DNA from: Eutreptiella sp. 'Long Island Sound 2002'
Lineage: Eukaryota; Euglenozoa; Euglenophyceae; Eutreptiales; Eutreptiaceae
Direction: 5' to 3'
NCBI GenBank assembly: GCA_964036045.1
Contig: OZ038379.1
Span: 184,064,897 to 184,128,896, forward strand
Length of the DNA stretch: 64,000 nt
Below the pieces are notes generated by a model. That model had not been told where the DNA came from and did no database searches. It saw only the letters and a list, made by a program, of their open reading frames with translations. Position 1 is the first letter of the stretch, and each line of letters begins with the position of its first letter. The position numbers and the translations under genes were made by a program. Shown here piece by piece: positions 45,802 to 58,100 of this stretch.

Positions 45802-46353
45802 ATGATTCCCTTTCTCCCCATGCGCTTTCGGGATAACCTCGTGGGACTGGCACGCAATGTCACAGACCTGTCCCCTATCCACCGCTTCTATGAGTTTCTC
45901 CTACGACTGCCCCTACAGGAGGAGGGTTGGGGGGACAGCCTCGAGTCCCTGGAAGCCCAGCTGCATGTGATCAGGTCGGGAGACAACTGTCCCCAAGTTG
46001 AGGTTTCCCTCAAGGACAAGGTGAAGTTAGCCTCCAGGCCTGACCCCATCAGACGTTGCGATCGCTACCCTGACTGGTTTTCCATGAATGCACGCCACAC
46101 CCTGAAGTCGCTGGTGCCAGGTGTCAGCAAGAAATGCCTCACCTATGCATCATCAGGTCAAATAGTCCTCGATAACATCAGTCGTACGGTTACAGAGTTT
46201 CTCATGAAAGGGTACCCAACAACCTGGTGGGAAGGATTAATGAAACACTCCCTCCTGAAATATGGTATGCCACCATCCTTACACCGTGAAGCAATGCTGC
46301 TCATAAATCAGGCCAAGGACACCAGATGGGCCCACATGTTTGGGCCCACTTGA
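45802..46353 (+). CDS. Orphan ORF, 183 codons
   Basis: ATG 45802 to the stop at 46351-46353, with even, globular composition throughout (e.g. FYEFLLRLPLQEEGWGDSLE and VTEFLMKGYPTTWWEGLMKH) and no low-complexity. This makes it the most credible unidentified protein in the lower-GC part. No signal peptide, membrane segment or known motif seen. It may be an exon or part of a mobile element. Confidence 0.35.
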   Translation: MIPFLPMRFRDNLVGLARNVTDLSPIHRFYEFLLRLPLQEEGWGDSLESLEAQLHVIRSGDNCPQVEVSLKDKVKLASRPDPIRRCDRYPDWFSMNARHTLKSLVPGVSKKCLTYASSGQIVLDNISRTVTEFLMKGYPTTWWEGLMKHSLLKYGMPPSLHREAMLLINQAKDTRWAHMFGPT

Positions 46354-47447
46354 GGCATTTCTCTTGCTTGTGTCCATACGAATTCTTGTTGTGTGTCACG
46401 TTGATGCAACCGTCTCCCGAACACGCAAAGCGCCGTCCTGCTACTCTGCAGCTTATGGAACGAATGTCCACTTGTTGAGTGCTCGTGGTTTTGGGTTGCT
46501 TCAAACAACATCCTTATAATAGCGGTGTTTGACGAGTTGATTTTGGGGTTGACCGAAATTTGGTTCCAAACACAAGGTGAAACATTGCTCATATTATAAA
46601 CGGGATCAAACCGCCTCCATAAATATAATACGCCTTGCATGGCCAAGTGTTCCTACGGAGTCCCACGGTACCATGATCGCAATTTTGTAGCAGCATTGTA
46701 ATTCTTTCCACAGACTCAGATGTTGAAGTACCCACAGTACCCAGGGGACCACATGCCAGCCCACAATAGGGTGCAGATGTTCAACAATGGTGGTCCACTG
46801 AAATCGAGCCTTACAAGGCCCTCATCCTGGGTCCACACGAGGCGCCCAGGGACGGCCGATTTTCGTCAATTTTGGCCATTTTTGGGTCGCCAAGACGCCC
46901 GATTTCGGTCAAACTTGGAACGCTAACTCGGCCCATCTTGGTTGACATGGTGGGGCCAGAACGGTCAATTTCGGTCCAAATGGAGGCGGTCGGTGGGCCA
47001 ATTTTGGTGAATTTCGGGCCGGTTGGTTGATACCATGTCACAAGTGGACCAATGGAGCTATCGAAAGTATCGCTATGATGTCCACTTTTACTGTAAGAAC
47101 GTGCCCCCCCCCCCCCCCCGGGGAAATGTGGCAGGATGGCATACTCGACTTGCATACACGAGAGTCACAGCGCTGGTTTCTCCAAAAAGAATTAGCTGAG
47201 ATGTACGAGGCGTCCTCCGACGAGGACCACTGAGCGCTTTATTGCATTCTCGGGTTTTTATAGTATGTTATCTCTTGGGCGCAACACTTGACCCACCCAG
47301 TGGGACACTACTCTCCCTGGTGCCGTCACGGGTTAGCCATAGCATGATCGCCGAGCGTTAGTTAGACAAGGAAATGAAACCGAAAGCCTGGTCCGGGGAT
47401 AGTCAGACACCGTGGTACATCCTATGTGTAGATAATCCACCGGAGTT
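46354..47447. other. Unassigned; degenerate TTTTGGT/TTTCGGTC repeat
   Basis: 46855-47025 holds a loose tandem of (C/A)GATTTCGGTCAA / CAATTTTGGTGAATTT units. The minus-strand ORF over it is a repeat product. A C-run lies at 47105-47119. Confidence 0.35.
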
Positions 47448-47828
47448 GTGCTCGTTATGTGTCATGACGTGTTTGCACTATACGGCAACGCTCCATCAGG
47501 TCATGGCCATTTGAGAATTTTCTTTGCCTTGCTCCGCGTGTGGTCGTTCACCCACTACTTCGTAGGGTTCCACAACCAGCCTTGTGTGATGTCCAGGAGC
47601 TACCCTCAGAAGTTTCGGCGTCACTTGGCATCGATGGAGAATGGGAGAGGGATTGAACTTCTACCTTCGTATATCCAACCTAACTTGAAAACGGTGCTTG
47701 GTGCCCCACCAAGCCAACCCCCATTCTATGTGAATTGCGCGGCATCGTCACCTTCGCGTAGCATGTTTGTCCTTGACGAGCTCGGGAACATATTCGTCAA
47801 CGCGGAGCGATTGCACGCAGATTGGTAG
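47448..47828 (+). CDS. Orphan ORF, 126 codons
   Basis: Contains coherent stretches (YPQKFRRHLASMENG, SMFVLDELGNIFVNAERLHA) but no recognised domain. Possibly an exon or relic. The ATG choice is uncertain; a second ATG starts at 47589. Confidence 0.22.
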   Translation: MLVMCHDVFALYGNAPSGHGHLRIFFALLRVWSFTHYFVGFHNQPCVMSRSYPQKFRRHLASMENGRGIELLPSYIQPNLKTVLGAPPSQPPFYVNCAASSPSRSMFVLDELGNIFVNAERLHADW

Positions 47829-50489
47829 ATTGGTGAAGGCTCACTGCCATGAATGGAAGCTACGGTTGAATTATTGTGCCATCATAATCTTAAACAAAAT
47901 TCAGCATGGTTTTACATTTCAAAATGGCCATCAAATTGCTTGTTGCACATGTCAACGGAGAACGTTGCCCTTAGTGCACACCTACACGCTTGACACCCCA
48001 AGCAAGTACAAATCACAAAATTATGAAAAGAGCCACATCAAATGACTCGGTGTGCATGTGAGGGCTCTTGCCCGATTGTTTAGTCGTGAACAAATGCAAT
48101 CAAAGTACTGTTTTGGTTTGCGAGAAGTTGAGTTGTTGTGTCTAGTCGGAGTTGGGCGGCGGTGGGGGCCAAAATGAATTAAAATTTGCATGTGTCATGA
48201 GATGTTTGACTTTGCAAATGGTTGGCAAGTAGTACCGCAGCAAACTAGTAATGCATTCGAATTTGGCCCTTTGTTGTTGCCATGTAGGCTTGCCATGTTT
48301 CCATGAATTCCTTGAGACTCGCCCCACCCTCATGTTTCAAGGGGAATTGGGCATTTGGCCGGTCTTGCCGTTTGAGAACATCGCTTTGATTTGGTGTTGC
48401 ATGGTTCATCGCGCTCATCAATCATCGTTCGGGTCCATGGGGATCAGGGGAGGCCAAACCCACTACACCCCCAAACCCCACCCTGAGGATAGCTGCGAAT
48501 TGTGAGCCACACCCTTACGCCCCTATGGTGCCCAGCCGTCCGGGTCAAAATTTGAAAACCACCAAATTAGCCGACAAGCGGCTAAAGGAGACGATAACAC
48601 CCCCGAATTGGACCTTTTTTTTTATGTCCGAACCAAAGTGCACAAATGGTGTGGTGTGTGACAAGGCATGGCCTCGGTGCGCGCTAATGCTCATTTCACG
48701 GGAAGAAAGAATGCTCACCCAGCGGAGGATGACGAAGGCACAAAGCGAGCAACAACTTAATAGTGGAGAAATTCCACTGGCATGGCATATCGTTCCCTTA
48801 TTTGATCTACAGCACACCATTGGTGTAAGTCGCATTTTCTATTTGTGCATTCATTGGGGTCGGTACGGGCAATGAGTTCATCCTTATATGGTTCTCAACC
48901 CAAATCCGATCTAAATGAAACTCCTCAAGCGGCGAAAAGGCGGCAAAAGGCACACGGCACAACAGAAGACTTGGGCTACAAATATTCTCCGGGCAATGAC
49001 GAGCATATGGTGTGCACACACGCCCACGTGTTTGGCCTTGCATAAGAGAGAGCAACACGCCATAAAAGGCCCCACTTGTAAAGTAACAAGGGGGGCCTAT
49101 GAGGTCAACGGCAACAATCACAACCACCATCGATGGGCCATGGCCAGCTGTTGTTGTGGCATGCCAAAGCGGTGCAAAGAAGAAGAAAAGCCGCCCTTCC
49201 ACCACGTCCCCGGATAGCCTTTGACCTTTAGTCTTTGCACTATATTGCGGACAATATCTAGGCGCTCATGGTCTGACAATGCATAAAAACAACACTTCTG
49301 GGTTTTGATTTAGCGTTCGTGTTGCGATGTTCTGCCATAACAAACGGCAACGGACAATTGTGCAATTTTCGTATGCCGTGTCAAGTTGTATTGTCGGGGG
49401 GCAACCGCATGCATTGTGGTATAAGCTAGGTAACGGAACACGCCGATCGCCACGGGGCTAGTGGTGCATCGCTGGGCCCGCCTTAAACTGGAAAGGAATG
49501 GAACGGGTTAAAAAAAAATAGACGCTCACCTAAAGTCGGCTCTATCTTATGAGGATCTCGCATTTTTCCAACCGAAAATGCCGCGCACGGAGCGTTACCC
49601 AAAGGTCAAACGAATGGCAGGCGAAGGAGGCCATTCGACTACAAGCCCCTAGGAGCATCCAACGAGGGGCATGCCGGGGCTCATACTTTTCTTGGGACAT
49701 ATGGCGGACAGGGTTCGCCTTTCTAGTCTGCTTGTGGGAGCGCCGAACGCCTAATTTCTTATCCTTTGCCCATGTCAAGGGGACTGCCAGGAGCCCCGAA
49801 TGGCGTGACCTTCCTCCGAACTACACCTGACCGAGATGGTGGGGTACCAAGGTATTGGTCTGTTCTGACCATTGGGGTGAGGGCTCAGTAGCAGCCAGCT
49901 TGGGATCCCACAAGACCCCCACCCCAAGGAAGGATTAGAATGCCCCCCCCCCCCGGTTTTTTTTTCCCCGTCCTCCTCTTCGTTCATCTCCTCACTGTCA
50001 CCTGCAGCCTCCCCCCCCCCCCCACTGCAGTTTTCGGCAACCATGACCAGGCCAGCTCCCTATTCTTCATATATGGTGAATTTTCTTTTTTTCTATTTTT
50101 TTTTCAGCACTTTACTCAGGTCCACCACCCTGCGGGGTGTTCAGGTATCCATCTGGCCTCTGGTGCCAAGCAGGGCAGTGTACTACACCCAGATGATCCC
50201 TGGTCTGTGCCCAGGTCGAATCAAGAACAGGTTCATATACTATTTGTTGTATATACTTTTTCTTGCTTTGGACTTTGGCTTGCCATGAACGCTCTTGCCC
50301 GTGGTTAGGCCGCTTTGAGTAATGCTCGCCGGGGGGCAACCCCCATGCAAACAAAAAAAAAAAAGGCCCGCCGTTTTGCGTGAAAGGAGCTTGCGGTGTG
50401 CACCGGACACTCAAATTTCCGGTTCCCATCGCCTTCGTTTTTGGCGCTCGTCGTGCTGCGCTGCAGTGTTCATGGGTTGATGCTTCTCG
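47829..50489. other. Unassigned region upstream of the adenylate cyclase
   Basis: Lower-GC sequence with scattered short ORFs, none supported. C-runs occur at 49940-49952 and 50011-50023, and a T-rich tract followed by CAG (50085-50107) resembles a splice acceptor. A non-coding 5' exon of the cyclase could lie near 50108-50290. Confidence 0.3.
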
Positions 50490-53400
50490 ATGGACGCGGG
50501 GGTGGCGGCTTCCCCCGACGCGGCCGCATCGAGGTCCGCGCCCGATGTACGTGCGAGGCCCAATGGCTACCGACGTTCACCGCTTGTCCCGCCCGAGCGG
50601 AGGGCAACCTCGCCCGACTCGGACGGAAGCGACATCCGCACGCACGCGGGCGAAACCAACATACAGTTGCTGCTCCGGTTACCGGGCAGCCGTGCAAGTG
50701 ATTGTTCCCCCGAGGGCGGGATACCGTCCACCTCCGAGGGCTTCAGCATGGAAGATGGGCCGCGGCCGCTATCCTCCGTCGCCTTGCAAGGTCGTCGGAG
50801 GCGTACATGTCAGCTACCCACCTTCCTCGCCATCAGCCTCTTGAGTGTCACCATCTCTGTGGTGTGCACGGTCCCGCTGATGCTCCTCAGCACCGTCAAC
50901 GGCAACACCCTCGGCGACCACCTGCTCGCAGATGCCGCCCGCTCAAAGTTCCAAGTGCTGTACCGCTCGACGCAGGCGGCGCTGGACGAGGCCGACTCCC
51001 GGATGGCCTTTGTGGAGCAGTGGCTGTGCCACACGGCGACCTCCGTGTCCGACCCGGCGACCGAGCCGGCGCTGAGGCACGTCATGTTCTCTTGGATCGC
51101 GAGCGCGCGGCGCACTGGGGGGCTGTGCCTCTCCGCCGCGTCGGACGGGGGGCCGTGGAGCCGTTGCGCGAGCCGTGTGGCCTCTGGAGACGGGGTGCGA
51201 TTGTTCTGGGGGTTCAACAACGGGACAGCGATGGCCAAGGCGGAGGTTGACGACGGGTGGGAGCTCGTGGGAAATGGCCCGGCGTGCGGGGGCGCCTGCG
51301 GTGCCCGGCCCCCACTTGCGTTGGAGGACCACGAGTTGGGGTGGCTGCCGCCGCGGGTGCGGAGCGACACCCTATCCGACGGCAGCCGCCAGACTCTTAC
51401 GGAAATCGGCCAGAAGCGGCTGGTGCCCACCCCGGGGGGCCCGGTGCTGAGTTTTCTGTGGATGGACGACCCCGACTGGGCGGTCGTGTTGGACGAGGTG
51501 GGGGCGGCGGTGCCGGCGGCGGCAGCGGCGTTTGTCTTCAGCTCCGGCGGGGCGCTGCTGGCCAGCACTTGCGGCACCTGCCGGGCTGGGGGCGAGCTCC
51601 TCAGCGCGACGCAGTCGGGCTGCGACATTGTGCGGCGGACATACGAGTGGCTGCAGGCGTCTGGACATGCCGAGGCCGCAGCGTTCTCCGGGCAAGGCCT
51701 CGTGAGGGGCCAGCACACGCTCGTCAACCTGCGCCGGCTGAACACCTCCCGGGGGGAGGCCACCCCGTACACGCTGGCGCTCTCGTACCCCTTCAGCCAG
51801 GTCGACCGCCCCGTCCGCGACAACTTCCTCGCCATGCTGCTGACGAGCGCCTCGCTGCTGGTGCTCACGTCGCTCGCCGCGTGCTGGATGGCGTGGATGT
51901 TCCTGCGGCTGCCGCTCCGGGACCTGGCGTCGGAGATGGACCAGTGCGTGCAGCTGAAATTTCAGTCCCACGCGCCATGCGTGCCCTGGCTCAGCGAGCT
52001 CTCCTCCATCTCCCGCTGCTTCCACAAGATGAAGGCCACGTTGATGGAAGTGGCCAAGCTGGTATGGCCGACCATCCATGGCTTCGGGGGCCGTAAAATG
52101 TGCTCTCTACCGTTGGTTTCATTCACCGGGTAACCAGACCCACCTCTGGTGGAATTCTTCGCAAAAGAACGCAACCACGTGATGACTGTCAACCCCCCCC
52201 CCCCGGCCCCACGGCCTATGGAGGGAAAGGCCAAGGGAAAGGAAAGGGAAGTAGAGAGGGAAGGATCGGGCAAGAAAGAAGAGGAAGGACACAGGGTGGT
52301 GTGAGGCCGATAGGCACCACCGCCTACGGAGGGAAAGGGGCCAAGGGAAGGGCAGCGAATGGCGATGGCCAGTAGGCGCCGCCAGCTGCAGACGAGAACA
52401 ATACACCAAGGCGACATGCCAAACCCCCCCCGGCCCCCGTCCGACATGGCTTGTGTTTGTGGCGGCTTCGCCGCATTCTTTCCCCAGCACTATAATGAAC
52501 GCCGGAGAGATGCCAGTGTGTATGGATCGTGTTGATTGATGAATGATTCCATTGGGCCGGTCTTCGTTCTGAAATGCATGAACGATGATGTAATTTTGGT
52601 GTTTTGCCACGTCACAGTGCTTCTGTTGTCTGGCTGACCTATGGGTCGCGCGCGTTTCGCTGTCGCGAGTCGTCGTCGTCGTCGAAGGCGTTTGCGTTTC
52701 GGGGGCGGGGGCGGGTTGCGCCGCCAACGGCCTTGGGCCTCAGCTTCCGCAGGGCCGTCCTTACCTGGAGCCTGGCCGAATCTCAGGCATGGGAAAGTGG
52801 GTAAGACGAGAAAAACGATGGTAGTCAATCTGGATGCTGGTGTCCACAGCGGTGAATTGGCACCTCCCTTCTGCTCCACCTTTCCCAACACCTCTTGTTG
52901 CTGTTGTTGGGGCTCAGTATCTTCCCTGTGCTTCAATTTGTGGTAGGGTTTCACGTGAACAATGTTCCCGCCGCACACGCCTTGTATGAGACACAGTGAC
53001 GCGCGCCCTGGGCTCGTCATCGGAGTCCTCGGTCGTGTCCACTTCGGTGTCGTCGCTGTACTGACCACCCACCGTACCCCCGGTGCTTGTGTTGCAGACG
53101 ATGGGGAAACGCGACCGACCACAGGCAGACCACAACCCCAGACGAAAGGCCCAGGCATTGGGTTGTAGGGCCCACAGGGGCCGGCCAAGCGGACAGCTGT
53201 TGGGTCGGGGGCACGAGCCTGCGTCTCATCCTCGCACCCCCACTCGTTCCTTTTACTGTTGCTGTCGCATGCCCATTGCCACCGTTACCCGCGGGAGAGT
53301 GATGCGCCCGGGGACGGCGCGGGCGAGCCGGTGGGGGACGGGGAGCGGGACGGGGTGTGCGAGCGGCTGGGACGCGGTCCGCGACCGCGTGCGCGACCCC

Positions 53401-54531
53401 GTGGCGGACGGCGTGGCCGAGCCCGTGGGGGTGTGGGTGGCGGACCGGCTGGGGGAGGCTGTGGCGGCTGGTGCGGATCGCAGGGAGAGAGGTTCTTTGC
53501 ACCTCCGGATGAATGCCACTGGGGTACCTAAGAAGTTGCGCATTGAACGAGCTGTAGGTCGGTGCGGGACTGCGAGTTTTCACAGCTGAATGCCTGTGTT
53601 TCGAGGATACGCAGGGTCCTGTGTTCCCTGCCGCTCCTGTTTCTCGCGATGATCGCCCGCTTCCCTCCCCTGTTTCCAGGTCCCTGTGGAGGTGGTGAAG
53701 CAGTCGCTGACCCATGGGCTCCGCCTGGAGGTGTGCATGAACCCAACCCACGCGTCTATCTTCTTCCTGGATATCGTGGGCTTCACCACCTTGACCGAGA
53801 CCACGCCCCTGCACGTGCTCGTGCCCAGTCTCGCGGAGTTCTTTGAGTGGCTCTCCGACATCATCGTCTGCAACTACGGCACCATCGACAAGTACATCGG
53901 GGACTGCGTCATGGCGATCTGGAACGCCCCGCACCGCGTGCCCGACCACGAGTACCACGCCTGCTGCGCCGCGCTGCAGTGCGTGTCCCACATCAAGACC
54001 CCGCGCGGGGCCCGCGTGTCGCTGCGGGGCCGCATCGGGTTGGAGTCCGGGCCGGTGTACGCGGGCATGTTCGGGTCGCGCCACCGCATGAACTACACGG
54101 TCGTCGGGGACGCCGTGAACCTCGCGAGCCGGCTCGAGGGCCTCAATAAGGAGTACAACACGGACATCCTCATCGGCCCCAAGATGTTTGAAGCCGTTGC
54201 CGGTCGCTTCCACGCACGCAAGATACCGGGAGTGGCCGTTAAGGGGAAGGCGGAAAAGCTCACCGTCTACGAGCTCGTCCCGGAGGAGCAGGTGGGCATT
54301 CCGCTGAGGACGTGGAGCACTGACGGCACCTTCCCGATCGAGGGTGAGCTTGAGCGGGAGCGCCGGGTGTCCATGGGTGACGCGGGCACCGTGGACGCCC
54401 CCGCGAGCCCGGTCACGCCACTGCCCCATGAGGTTTCTGCGGGTTGGAGCGAGACCCCGTTCGAAAATGATTTGAGGGTAAGGTCCTTCCCCTATGACTT
54501 GCCAGGACTTAGCACGCAGGTGGAGGAGTGA
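50490..54531 (+). CDS. Receptor-type class III adenylate cyclase
   Basis: Two phase-0 exons, 50490-52061 (AAGCTG|GTATGG) and 53680-54531 (TGTTTCCAG|GTC), give 807 residues. A cytosolic Pro/Ser-rich N-terminus (~1-108) leads to TM1 (~111-134), a ~310-residue extracytosolic sensor region, TM2 (~445-472), a short HAMP-like linker (RDLASEMDQ) and a C-terminal cyclase domain (~525-722). Metal-binding Asp are seen in FLDIVGF (D~555) and IGDCVMAI (D~599). DKYIGD gives Lys~595 and MNYTVVGD gives Thr~664, the Lys/Thr pair typical of ATP-specific enzymes. VNLASR supplies Asn~671 and Arg~675. Two TM segments around an external domain resemble Cache-type receptor cyclases, but the sensor fold was not confirmed. 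Predicted to make cAMP at the plasma membrane as a homodimer. The 1.6-kb intron carries foreign repeat DNA. The ATG is the first in the open frame. Confidence 0.85.
53310..53467 (-). pseudogene. Copy of receptor Pro/Thr-stalk coding DNA inside the cyclase intron
   Basis: About 157 bp nearly identical, in the same orientation, to 24122-24278 of the receptor gene's first exon (residues ~1258-1310, TASPSRS / SRTRSRTAS region). Differences seen are a 2-bp deletion at ~53371 and about six substitutions. Read on the minus strand the peptide is in frame, then shifts at the deletion. Silent positions also match, so this is copied DNA rather than convergent low complexity. The source may be this gene or a paralogue elsewhere. 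Confidence 0.8.
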
Positions 54532-55164
54532 GCGCCCATGTGTGCCATGCCCCCTGCCAATTTCGAGGGGGATCCTCCCGGGCTCGTGCAGATGCTTTGG
54601 GACCCAGAGGGTCCGGAGGGCACCAACGCGTGCTGGGGGGGGGGATCCCAATCTTCTCTATACCCGCATCCTTGCATGCCTCTGCTTGCCCGAGCGTGCC
54701 CAGGCAGGCAGGGGGTGGAAAGGACCGGGCCGCGATTTTAGCATCTTCTATGTGTTATGGAGGATCGACTTGTTTGGTATTCATGGACTCGCCATTCGTG
54801 TGTCCGCTGAAAACGTGGGAGAAGGGGCGGACAATGGGAGTCCGCTCCGGTACTCTGTTGTTGACCGTGTCCCTGATGCCCGACCCTGGGGTTGCGAAAT
54901 CAGGGATGCCTTGTGCCACATCGTATGTGTTATTCTTCACCCGGTGTTGTGCCCCCCCCTCTGAGTTTCCCAGTGTGTTCCAGGGGGTGTGGGGTAGGGA
55001 ATGGTTTGTCCCGGGATAAGGGGGGAGCACACAAGGGACAGGGACACAATCTGAGGCCAAAGAAAAGTTTTTCTTCTCAGAATCAGCCTCGAATTGCGGC
55101 GTCTTTTGGTAAATCTCATTTTTATTCCTAGAGGAATATTTTTCTGCTGTGCATGCGGGGATCT
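54532..55164. other. 3' flank of the adenylate cyclase
   Basis: About 630 bp between the cyclase stop and the satellite. It presumably includes the 3' UTR. No clear polyadenylation signal and no other gene recognised. Confidence 0.35.
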
Positions 55165-58100
55165 GGGCCTGGGCTCAGCATTGAAGGGCCTGGGCTCACC
55201 ATTTGAAATTGAAAGGCCTGGACTCACCATTTAAATGCCTGGGCTCACCATTTAAACGCCCGGACTCACCATTTAAATGCCTGGGCTCACCATGTAAAGG
55301 CCAGGGCTCACCATGTAAAGGCTGGGACTCACCATTTAAGGTCCTGGGCTCACCATTTCAATGCCTGGGCTCTCCATCTAAGGGCCCAGGCTCTCCATTT
55401 AAACGCCCGGGCTCACCATTTAAACGCCCGGGCTCACCATTGAAAGGCCCAGGCTCACCATTTAAAGGCCCGGGCTCACCATTTAAATGCCTGGGCTCAC
55501 CATTTCAGGGCCTGGGCTCACCATTTAAAGGCCCGGGCTCACCATTTAAAGGCCTGGGCTCACCATTTAAAGGCCCGGGCTCTCCATCTAAGGGCCTGGG
55601 CTCTCCATTTAAACGCCCGGACTCACCATTTCAATGCCTGAGCTCACCATTTCAAGGCCCGGGCTCACCATTTAAAGGCCCGGGCTCACCATTTAAATGC
55701 CCGGGCTCTCCATTTAAACGCCCGGGCTCACAATTTAACGGCCTGGGCTCACCATTTAAACCTGGGCTCACCATTTAAACGCCTGGGCTCACCATTTAAA
55801 GGCCTCGGCTCACCATTTAAAGGCCCGGGCTCTCCATCTAAGGGCCTGGGCTTTCCATTTAAGGGCCTGGGCTCACCATTTCAATGCCTGAGCTCACCAT
55901 GTAAAGGCCCGGGCTCACCATGTAAAGGCCCGGGCTCACCATTTAAAGGCCCGGGCTCTCCATTTAAAGGCCCGGGCTCACCATTTAAAGGCCCGGGCTC
56001 ACCATTTAAAGGCCTGGGCTCACCATTTGAAGGCCTGGGCTCACCATTTCAATGCCTGGGCTCACCATTTGAAGGCCTGGGCTCACCATTTAAAGGCCTG
56101 GGCTCACCATCTAAGGGCCCGGGCTCTCCATCTAAGGGCCTGGGCTCTCCATTTAAACGCCCCGACTCACCATTTAAATGCCTGGGCTCACCATGTAAAG
56201 GCCCGGGCTCACCATTTAAAGGCCCGGGCTCACCATTTAAAGGCCCGGGCTCACCATTTAAAGGCCCGGGCTCTCCATTTAAAGGCCCGGGCTCACAATT
56301 TAACGGCCTGGGCTCACCATTTAAAGGCCCGGATTCACCATTTAAATGCCTGGGCTCACCATTTAAAGGCCTGGGCTCACCATTTAAAGGCCCGGGCTCT
56401 CCATCTAAGGGCCCGGGCTCTCCATTTAAACGCCCGGGCTCACAATTTAACGGCCTGGGCTCACCATTTAAAGGCCTGGATTCACCATTTAAATGCCTGG
56501 GCTCACCATTTAAAGGCCTGGGCTCACCATTTAAGGGCCCGGGCTCTCCATCTAAGGGCCTGGGCTCACCATTTCAGGGCCTGGGCTCACCATTTAAAGG
56601 CCAGGGCTCACCATGTAAAGGCTGGGACTCACCATTTAAGGTCCTGGGCTCACCATTTAAATGCCTGGGCTCTCCATCTAAGGGCCCGGGCTCTCCATTT
56701 AAACGCCCGGACTCACCATTTAAACGCCCGGGCTCACCATTTAAAGGCCCGGGCTCACCATTTAAAGGCCCGGGCTCACCATTTCAGGGCCTGGGCTCAC
56801 CATTTAAAGGCCCGGACTCACCATGTAAATGCCTGGGCTCACCATGTAAAGGCCAGGGCTCACCATGTAAAGGCTGGGACTCACCATTTTAAGGTCCTGG
56901 GCTCACCATTGAAATGCCCGGGCTCACCATTTAAGGGCCTGCACTCACCAGCTAAGGGCCTGGGCTCACCATTTAAATGCCTGGGCTCACCATTTCAAGG
57001 CCTAGGCTCACCATTTAAAGGGCTGGGCTCACCATTTAAAGGCCTTGGCCCACCATCTAAGGGCCCGGGCTCACTGTTTAAAGACCTGGGCTCACCATTT
57101 AAAGGCTTGGACTCACCATTCAAAGGCTTGGGCTCACCATTTAAGGGCCCGGGCTCACCATTTAAAGGCCCAGGCTCACCGTTTAACTGCCTGGGCTCAC
57201 CATTTCAGGGCCTGGGCTCACCATTTAAAGGCCCGGACTCACCATGTAAATGCCTGGGCTCACCATGTAAAGGCCAGGGCTCACCATGTAAAGGCTGGGA
57301 CTCACCATTTTAAGGTCCTGGGCTCACCATTGAAATGCCCGGGCTCACCATTTAAGGGCCTGCACTCACCAGCTAAGGGCCTGGGCTCACCATTTAAATG
57401 CCTGGGCTCACCATTTCAAGGCCTAGGCTCACCATTTAAAGGGCTGGGCTCACCATTTAAAGGCCTTGGCCCACCATCTAAGGGCCCGGGCTCACTGTTT
57501 AAAGACCTGGGCTCACCATTTAAAGGCTTGGACTCACCATTCAAAGGCTTGGACTCACCATCTAAGGGCCTGCACTCACCAGCTAAGGGCCTGGGCTCAC
57601 CATTTAAATGCCTGGGCTCACCATTTCAAGGCCTAGGCTCACCATTTAAAGGGCTGGGCTCACCATTTAAAGGCCTTGGCCCACCATCTAAGGGCCCGGG
57701 CTCACTGTTTAAAGACCTGGGCTCACCATTTAAAGGCTTGGACTCACCATTCAAAGGCTTGGGCTCACCATTTAAGGGCCCGGGCTCACCATTTAAAGGC
57801 CCAGGCTCACCGTTTAACTGCCTGGGCTCACCATTTAAAGGCTGGGGGTCACCATTTAAAGGCCTGGCCTCAGCGTTTAAAGGCCTAGGCTCACCATTTA
57901 AAGGCGTAGGCTCACCATTTAAAGGCCCAGGCTCACCATTTAAAGGCCTGGGCTCACCATCTAAAGGCCTGGGTTCACCATTTAAAGGCCTGCACTCAGC
58001 AGCTAAGGGCCTGGGCTCACCATTTAAAGGCCCGGGTTCACCGTTTAAAGGCCTGGGTTCACCATTTAAAGGCCCGGGCTCACCATTTAAAGGCCCGGGC

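Noticed and set aside
53017..54651. 544-codon minus-strand ORF antisense to the cyclase catalytic exon
   Set aside because: Mirror frame of GC-rich coding DNA plus intron repeats. The plus strand has all the cyclase residues.
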